Origin: Luteimonas sp. J29
GTDB lineage: Bacteria; Pseudomonadota; Gammaproteobacteria; Xanthomonadales; Xanthomonadaceae
Length of the DNA stretch: 64,000 bases
Reading direction: 5' to 3'
NCBI RefSeq assembly: GCF_000472505.1
Contig: NZ_AWZR01000005.1
Span: 124,001-188,000 of the forward strand
Below the pieces are notes generated by a model. It did no database searches. It was not told the origin of the DNA and saw nothing but the letters and a program-made list of their open reading frames with translations. Position numbers and translations under genes: made by a program. Positions within the stretch are counted from its first letter, which is position 1. Each line of letters begins with the position of its first letter. Shown in pieces: positions 59,353 through 64,000 of this stretch.

Positions 59353-59918
59353 ATGGTGCTGCTGGCCGGCTGCTGCACCCTCGGCGCCGCGCTCGTCCGG
59401 ACGGTGCCTGTCGACCTGGCCTCGAGCCTGGTCTGGCCGCTGCGCGCGTGGGGCGTCCGCGCCGTGCCGATCCCGTTGCTCCGGCCCGGGCTCCGGGTCC
59501 CCGGTTCGCAGGCGGGTGCCGTAGCGCGTTGTCCCTCGCTGCGAGGGCATTCGCGCTGGCCTGCCCGATCGCCCTGGACGTGCTCGAGGGCGCCCCGCCT
59601 GCGCCAGGCCTGGTCTGTCAGCTGCCCCGGAACGCGACCGCGCAGGCGCGCGTGGTGCTGGCCCCGCGGCTCGTGGACATGGGCAGGCGCGCGGGTGCCG
59701 TCGCGGCCGCACCCGACCGCGTTTCGCGCGGCGGTGCCGTCCAGCGGGGGCGCTGGCCGCGTCCGGCGAGGCCGCGGCCGAGTGGATCGGTTGCGGGCTG
59801 GTGGCGGTGCAGCCGCACCCGGTCGGCGCCCTGGAGCGCCAGCTGGTCGACCGGGACCGGACCCTGGCACCGATGCCGGGGCGGCGCAGCCAGGCCCGGT
59901 TGGCGCCGGGCGCGGGTC
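59353..59918 (+). pseudogene. Frameshifted gene remnant, unknown product
   Basis: The 706-base gap between bamC and fdxA has no intact gene, but very high third-position GC moves through three frames: MVLLAGCCTLGAALVRTVPV in the frame starting at 59353 (to about 59520), then LALACPIALDVLEGAP and neighbours in the next frame (about 59529-59735), then EWIGCGLVAVQPHPVGALE in the third (about 59735-59918). Each shift is what one lost base would give. The product is not recognised; a start with a hydrophobic LLAGC segment suggests a lipoprotein-like or membrane N terminus. Bases 59213-59352 show nothing further. Sequencing error cannot be excluded. Confidence 0.5.
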
Positions 59919-60242
59919 TCAGCGTTCGAGCAGGGGCAGCTTGCCCGGCTTGCCTTCCCACTCCTTGGCGTCGGGGAGCGGATCCTTGCGCGCGGTGATC
60001 ACCGGCCACTCCTTCGCCAGCTCGGCGTTGAGCGCCACGAAATGCTCCTGCCCGGCGGGGACGTCGTCCTCGGGGTAGATCGCGTTGATCGGGCACTCGG
60101 GCTCGCACAGGGTGCAGTCGATGCACTCGTCGGGGTCGATCACCAGGAAGTTCGGGCCCTCGTGGAAACAGTCGACCGGGCACACCTCGACGCAGTCGGT
60201 GTACTTGCACTTGATGCAGTTCTCGGTGACGACGAAGGGCAT
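59919..60242 (-). CDS. fdxA: 7Fe ferredoxin FdxA
   Basis: A 107-residue ferredoxin of the FdxA type carrying one [3Fe-4S] and one [4Fe-4S] cluster. The Cys pattern is [19 protein letters not shown] near the N terminus and [17 protein letters not shown] near residue 40; the C-terminal extension ([25 protein letters not shown]) is standard for proteobacterial FdxA. Start MPFVVTENC at 60242. It is downstream of tRNA-Glu and its terminator on the same strand, with 112 bases between. Confidence 0.96.
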   Translation of the reverse strand: MPFVVTENCIKCKYTDCVEVCPVDCFHEGPNFLVIDPDECIDCTLCEPECPINAIYPEDDVPAGQEHFVALNAELAKEWPVITARKDPLPDAKEWEGKPGKLPLLER

Positions 60243-60354
60243 TGCGCGGGGTTTCCGTGGGGCCGGGAGGAACCATGGAATTCTAGAACAGCCTCGCATC
60301 CGGCGCTGCGAAGCGTTCGCATCCGCGGGCGCAGGGCGCCGCGGCGGGGCTGCG

Positions 60355-60385
60355 AAAAAAAGGAAGCCCGCTTTCGCGGGCTTCC
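60355..60385 (-). terminator. Rho-independent terminator of tRNA-Glu
   Basis: On the minus strand GGAAGCCCGC pairs perfectly with GCGGGCTTCC around loop GAAA, followed by seven T residues (60361-60355). It lies seven bases after the CCA end of the tRNA gene and separates it from fdxA. Confidence 0.95.
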
Positions 60386-60392
60386 GGGAAGA

Positions 60393-60468
60393 TGGCGCTC
60401 CCTACGGGATTCGAACCCGTGTTTTAGCCTTGAGAGGGCCACGTCCTAGGCCTCTAGACGAAGGGAGC
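60393..60468 (-). tRNA. tRNA-Glu (anticodon CTC)
   Basis: A 76-base cloverleaf on the minus strand: acceptor GCTCCCT pairs with AGGGAGC, D arm GTCTAGAGGCCTAGGAC, anticodon stem TGGCC/GGCTA with loop CTCTCAA (anticodon CTC, reading GAG), T arm ACGGG-TTCGAAT-CCCGT, and encoded CCA. GAG is expected to be the main Glu codon at this GC content. The sequence is close to E. coli tRNA-Glu except in the anticodon arm. Confidence 0.97.
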
Positions 60469-60552
60469 GGGGGTTGTGCGCGGACCGGGCCGGCAGGACC
60501 GCCGGTGGCGTGGACCGCCCCGCGAAGGGCCGGTGGGCCAGCGCGGCTTGCT

Positions 60553-60558
60553 AGTATA
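60553..60558 (-). promoter_or_regulatory. Candidate -10 element of the tRNA-Glu gene
   Basis: TATACT on the minus strand lies 84 bases before the tRNA 5' end, inside the inverted repeat TGCTAGTATAGCA (60549-60561). The GC-rich surroundings make the hexamer stand out. The plus-strand side of the same island could serve pcnB. Confidence 0.4.
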
Positions 60559-60608
60559 GCAGGCTTGCGGCCGCGCGATAGCGGTGCCGACTGGAATCCC
60601 CTGGCCTG

Positions 60609-61934
60609 ATGCCGACCCAAGACCCGTCCCCGAGCGCGCTGAGGATCATCCCGCGCGACCAGCACCCGATTTCGCGCCGGGCGATCAGCCCGAATGCGCT
60701 GCGCGTCCTGTATCGACTGCACGAGTCCGGCTACCGGGCCTGCCTGGTGGGCGGGGCGGTGCGCGACCTGCTGATCGGCCTGGCGCCCAAGGACTTCGAC
60801 GTCGCCACCGACGCCACGCCCGAGCAGGTCAAGCAGCTGTTCCGCAACTGCCGCCTGATCGGCCGCCGCTTCCGCCTGGCGCACGTGGTGTTCGGCCGCG
60901 AGATCATCGAGGTCGCCACCTTCCGCGCCAACGTGGACGACGGCAGCGGCGACCGCCAGGTGGTCGACGGCGGCATGGTCCTGCGCGACAACGTCTACGG
61001 CACGATCGAGGACGACGCGGTCCGCCGCGACTTCACCGCGAACGCGCTCTATTACGACATCTCCGACTTCTCTGTGCGCGACTACGTCGGCGGCTTCGAG
61101 GACGTCAGCAACCGCGTACTGCGCCTGATCGGCGACCCCGAGGCGCGCTATCGCGAGGACCCGGTGCGGATGCTGCGCGCGGTCCGGCTCTCGGCCAAGC
61201 TCGGCTTCGACATCGAACCGGGCACCGCCGCGCCGCTGCCGGAACTGGCGCCCCTGCTCGCCGAGGCCGCCCCGGCGCGGCTGTTCGAGGAGTGCCTGAA
61301 GATGTTCCTGGCCGGGCACGCGGTGGCGAGTTTCGAAGGGCTCGACCGCCACGGCCTGCTGCCGGCCCTGTTCCCGGAAACCGCGGCGGCCCTGGCCGCC
61401 AATCGCAGCGGCGCGCTGCGGCGGATGCTGGTCGAGGGGCTGCGCAGCACCGACCAGCGGGTGGCGCGCGACGAGCCGGTCTCGCCCGCGTTCCTGTTCG
61501 CGGTGCTGCTGTGGCCGGCGTACTGCCGGACCCTGATCGGCCTCCAGGCGCAGGGCCTGCACGCGCCCGAGGCCGAGCGCCGCGCGGCCGACCGCGTCAC
61601 CCTGCACCAGCTGGAGCGGGTGGCCCTGCCGCGCCGGTTCTCGCTGCCGATGCAGGAGATCTGGCTGATGCAGGGTCGCTTCTCGCAGCGCCAGCGCAAG
61701 CGGGTCACGCGCACGCTGTCGCATCCGCGCTTCCGCGCCGCGTTCGATTTCCTGGTGCTGCGTCGCGCCGCGTCGCCCGCGCACGAGGAAGACATCGCGT
61801 TCTGGCAGGAGGCGCAACAGGACCCCGACGCGGCGATCGCCTCGCATCCGGCCGACGTCGCGGCGGCGGAGGAGGGCATGGCGCCGCGCCGCCGCCGCCG
61901 TCGCCGCCGGCGCAGCCACGCCGCAGGGGAATGA
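60609..61934 (+). CDS. pcnB: Poly(A) polymerase I
   Basis: Adds poly(A) tails to RNA 3' ends, promoting decay by exonucleases. The 441-residue class-II nucleotidyltransferase starts IIPRDQHPISRRAISPNALRV, carries LVGGAVRDLLIG and KDFDVATDATPEQV with the metal-binding DxD, and the RNA-binding RRDFTANALYYD and GDPEARYREDPVRMLRA segments. The C terminus ends in a run of ten arginines followed by SHAAGE, probably for RNA binding. The stop overlaps folK (ATGA), the conserved pcnB-folK pair. Confidence 0.96.
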   Translation: MPTQDPSPSALRIIPRDQHPISRRAISPNALRVLYRLHESGYRACLVGGAVRDLLIGLAPKDFDVATDATPEQVKQLFRNCRLIGRRFRLAHVVFGREIIEVATFRANVDDGSGDRQVVDGGMVLRDNVYGTIEDDAVRRDFTANALYYDISDFSVRDYVGGFEDVSNRVLRLIGDPEARYREDPVRMLRAVRLSAKLGFDIEPGTAAPLPELAPLLAEAAPARLFEECLKMFLAGHAVASFEGLDRHGLLPALFPETAAALAANRSGALRRMLVEGLRSTDQRVARDEPVSPAFLFAVLLWPAYCRTLIGLQAQGLHAPEAERRAADRVTLHQLERVALPRRFSLPMQEIWLMQGRFSQRQRKRVTRTLSHPRFRAAFDFLVLRRAASPAHEEDIAFWQEAQQDPDAAIASHPADVAAAEEGMAPRRRRRRRRRSHAAGE

Positions 61935-62425
61935 CCGCGATCCGGGCCTGCGTCGGCCTCGGCGGCAACGTCGGCAACGTGGCGCGCACGCTGGCCGGGG
62001 CGTTCGACGCGCTGGGCAGGCTGCCCCGGACCAGGTTGCTGCGCGTCTCCCGCCTGTACCGCACGCCGGCCTGGGGCCACACCGGCCAGCCGGACTTCCT
62101 CAATGCCGCCGCGGTGCTCGACACCGCGCTGCCCGCGCGCGGGCTGCTCGACGGCCTGCTCGCGATCGAGCGCGGCTTCGGCCGCAAGCGCGATCCGGAC
62201 GGGCTGCGCTGGGGGCCGCGCACGCTCGACCTCGACCTGCTGCTGTACGGCGAGGCGATCATCGACGAGCCGGGCCTGCAGGTCCCGCACCCGCACCTGC
62301 ACGAACGCGCCTTCGCCCTGGTGCCGCTGGCGGAAATCGCGCCCGACGCCCGCATCCCCGGCCACGGCGACGTGGCCGGCGTCCTGTCCCGGTTGGATGC
62401 CGCCGGCATCCAGGCGCTACCCTAG
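61931..62425 (+). CDS. folK: 2-amino-4-hydroxy-6-hydroxymethyldihydropteridine diphosphokinase
   Basis: Transfers pyrophosphate from ATP to the pterin before FolP acts, so it belongs to the same folate pathway as folP at 14.5 kb. The 164-residue HPPK has GLGGNVGN at the N terminus, [20 protein letters not shown], the signature [13 protein letters not shown] and [15 protein letters not shown]. The ATG overlaps the pcnB stop; panB follows four bases after its own stop. Confidence 0.97.
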   Translation: MTAIRACVGLGGNVGNVARTLAGAFDALGRLPRTRLLRVSRLYRTPAWGHTGQPDFLNAAAVLDTALPARGLLDGLLAIERGFGRKRDPDGLRWGPRTLDLDLLLYGEAIIDEPGLQVPHPHLHERAFALVPLAEIAPDARIPGHGDVAGVLSRLDAAGIQALP

Positions 62426-62429
62426 CGCC

Positions 62430-63248
62430 ATGAACGCACCCGCCCCCGAGAAGCCGATCACCGTCCCGCAACTGGCCGAGGCCAAGGCGGCCGGTCGCAG
62501 GCTGGCGATGCTGACGGCCTACGATGCCGGCTTCGCGCGCGTGTTCGACGCCGCCGGCGTGGACATCGTGCTGGTCGGCGACTCGCTCGGCATGGTGGTC
62601 CAGGGCCATGACTCGACCCTGCCGGTGAGCGTGGACGACATGGTCTACCACGTCGCCGCGGTGTCGCGCGGCCTGCGCCGCGCGCTGCTGCTGGCCGACC
62701 TGCCGTTCCAGGCCGACGCGACCCCGGAGCGCGCGCTCGACGCGTCCACGCGCCTGCTGCAGGCCGGCGCGGGCATGGTCAAGCTCGAGGGCGCAGGTCC
62801 GCACAAGCTGGCCGCGATCCGGTTCCTGTGCGCGCGCGAGATCCCGGTCTGCGCGCACCTGGGCCTGACCCCGCAGTCGGTGCTGCGCTTCGGCGGCTAC
62901 AAGGTGCAGGGGCGCGAGGCGGCGGCGGCGGAGCAGCTGCGTGCCGACGCGCTCGCGGTGGCGGAGGCCGGCGCGGCGATGCTGGTGCTCGAATGCGTGC
63001 CCTCGGCGCTGGCCGCGGAGATCACCCGCGCCTCGCCCATCCCGACCATCGGCATCGGCGCCGGCCCGCACTGCGACGGCCAGGTGCTGGTGCTGCACGA
63101 CATGCTCGGCCTCGACAGCGGCCACCGGCGGCCGAAGTTCGTGAAGGACTTCCTCGCCGGGGGCGGATCGGTCGCCGGCGCCGCGCGCGCCTACGTCCAG
63201 GCCGTGCGCGACGGCAGTTTCCCCGGGCCCGAACACGCCTACGACTAG
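62430..63248 (+). CDS. panB: 3-methyl-2-oxobutanoate hydroxymethyltransferase
   Basis: First step of pantothenate synthesis, making ketopantoate with methylene-THF. The 272-residue TIM-barrel has [36 protein letters not shown] (metal-binding Asp), [23 protein letters not shown] and [20 protein letters not shown], six bases before the ATG, is a weak leaderless -10 candidate. Links folate (folK) and pantothenate genes in one cluster. Confidence 0.97.
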   Translation: MNAPAPEKPITVPQLAEAKAAGRRLAMLTAYDAGFARVFDAAGVDIVLVGDSLGMVVQGHDSTLPVSVDDMVYHVAAVSRGLRRALLLADLPFQADATPERALDASTRLLQAGAGMVKLEGAGPHKLAAIRFLCAREIPVCAHLGLTPQSVLRFGGYKVQGREAAAAEQLRADALAVAEAGAAMLVLECVPSALAAEITRASPIPTIGIGAGPHCDGQVLVLHDMLGLDSGHRRPKFVKDFLAGGGSVAGAARAYVQAVRDGSFPGPEHAYD

Positions 63249-63258
63249 CGCCCGACCC

Positions 63259-64000
63259 ATGATCGAGATCACCGGCGAGATCGACCGCCTGCGCGCGCGC
63301 GTCCGGGAATGGAAGCGCGAGGGCCTGCGCGTGGGCTTCGTGCCCACGATGGGCAACCTGCACGCGGGGCATTTCTCGCTGGTCCGGCTGGCGCGCGCGC
63401 ATGCCGACCGGGTGGTCGCCAGCGTGTTCGTCAACCCGACCCAGTTCGGCCCGAACGAGGACCTCGAGCGCTATCCGCGCACCCCGGAGCGCGATGCCGA
63501 GGGGCTCGACGCCGCCGGCTGCGACCTGCTGTGGATGCCGTCGGTCGAGACCATGTACCCCTATGGCGCCGGCCAGGAGGTGCGCATCCGGGTGCCCGGC
63601 GTCACCGACGTGCTCGAGGGCGCGCACCGCCCGGGGCACTTCGACGGCGTCGCCACCGTGGTCGCGCGCCTGTTCAACCAGGTGCAGCCGGATGTGGCCG
63701 CGTTCGGGCGCAAGGACTACCAGCAGCTGGCGGTGATCCGCTACCTGGTGCGCGACCTGGCGTTCCCGGTCGAACTGCTGGCGGGCGAGACGGTGCGCGA
63801 GGTCGACGGCCTGGCGATGAGCTCGCGCAACCAGTATCTCGACGAACGCGAACGCGCGCTTGCGCCACGCCTGCACCGGGTCCTGACGTCGATGCGCGAG
63901 GCGATGCGCGCGGGCACGGCGCCGGCCGACGTCGAAGCACGGGCACGGGCCGCGCTGGTCGGGGATGGATTCGAGGTCGACTACGCGGTGGTGCGCCGGC
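63259..64000 (+). CDS. panC: Pantothenate synthetase (partial)
   Basis: Joins pantoate and beta-alanine with ATP. Only the first 247 codons are in the window; the family has about 280 residues. Visible are FVPTMGNLHAGHFSLV (HIGH-like motif of the cytidylyltransferase fold), VASVFVNPTQFGPNEDLERYPR, AFGRKDYQQL and the late AMSSRNQYL. The start lies 10 bases after the panB stop. Truncated by the window edge, not broken. Confidence 0.97.
   Translation, partial: MIEITGEIDRLRARVREWKREGLRVGFVPTMGNLHAGHFSLVRLARAHADRVVASVFVNPTQFGPNEDLERYPRTPERDAEGLDAAGCDLLWMPSVETMYPYGAGQEVRIRVPGVTDVLEGAHRPGHFDGVATVVARLFNQVQPDVAAFGRKDYQQLAVIRYLVRDLAFPVELLAGETVREVDGLAMSSRNQYLDERERALAPRLHRVLTSMREAMRAGTAPADVEARARAALVGDGFEVDYAVVRR

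Noticed and set aside
59097..59870. A 257-codon minus-strand frame in the bamC-fdxA gap
   Set aside because: Product is Arg/Pro/Gly-rich with no features; the third-position GC pattern points to the plus strand instead.
60393..60468. tRNA-Glu as an integration site
   Set aside because: No integrase, no direct repeat of the tRNA 3' end and only housekeeping genes nearby.

Overview
The window is very GC-rich, with G or C at almost every third codon position. It reads as ordinary chromosome from a gammaproteobacterium of the Xanthomonadaceae/Lysobacteraceae (Lysobacter/Luteimonas type). This rests on gene order (pyrG-kdsA-eno-ftsB-ispD-ispF-truD-surE-pcm-nlpD; rlmE-ftsH-folP; gcvR/dapA/bamC; pcnB-folK-panB-panC), on many exported peptidases, and on short REP-like repeats with a GCGGCTTCAGCCGC-type core. 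No phage, plasmid, insertion sequence, integrase, CRISPR array or defence island is visible.

Layout. 1-10.9 kb: a plus-strand housekeeping block for CTP, KDO-8-P and enolase, then tightly overlapping ftsB, ispD, a small secreted protein of unknown function, ispF and truD, then surE, pcm, an ExoD-like membrane protein and an nlpD-like lipoprotein. 10.9-15.7 kb: two small minus-strand genes, then rlmE-ftsH with a terminator, folP and a zinc-finger protein. 15.7-28.6 kb: envelope and exported proteins (a transglutaminase/TPR protein, a large Arg/Tyr-rich protein, an S9 peptidase, an exported M17 aminopeptidase), transporters, trhO, and an XRE regulator divergent from a small membrane protein with a palindromic candidate operator between them. 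28.6-40.5 kb: an amidotransferase, a DEAD-box helicase, a diguanylate cyclase with a doubtful 5' end, SelO, a CBS protein, a lysozyme-inhibitor lipoprotein, an M14 carboxypeptidase, a POT transporter and a rhomboid protease. 40.5-52.9 kb: a cold-shock gene with a long leader and strong terminator, a lipoprotein, a cyclopropane synthase, a translationally coupled sirtuin-trehalase pair, a Dcp-type peptidase, an exported amidohydrolase coupled to a glutathione peroxidase, Usp and Fpr. 52.9-60.5 kb: an ABC exporter, PhoH, Bcp, GcvR, dapA-bamC, a frameshifted gene remnant, fdxA and tRNA-Glu(CTC). 60.6 kb to the end: pcnB-folK-panB-panC, with panC cut by the window edge.

Most genes are conserved housekeeping or envelope functions. 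Start-stop overlaps (ATGA, GTGA, TGATG) are frequent and imply translational coupling. Candidate promoters usually show only a lone TANNNT hexamer 20-50 bases before the start and no clear -35 box. I found no convincing new multi-gene system. The most unusual items are a two-frameshift gene remnant before fdxA, a seven-G tract at the apparent start of a diguanylate cyclase, two REP-like elements (one supplying a stop codon), the operator candidate at the XRE gene, and several odd domain combinations among exported proteins.
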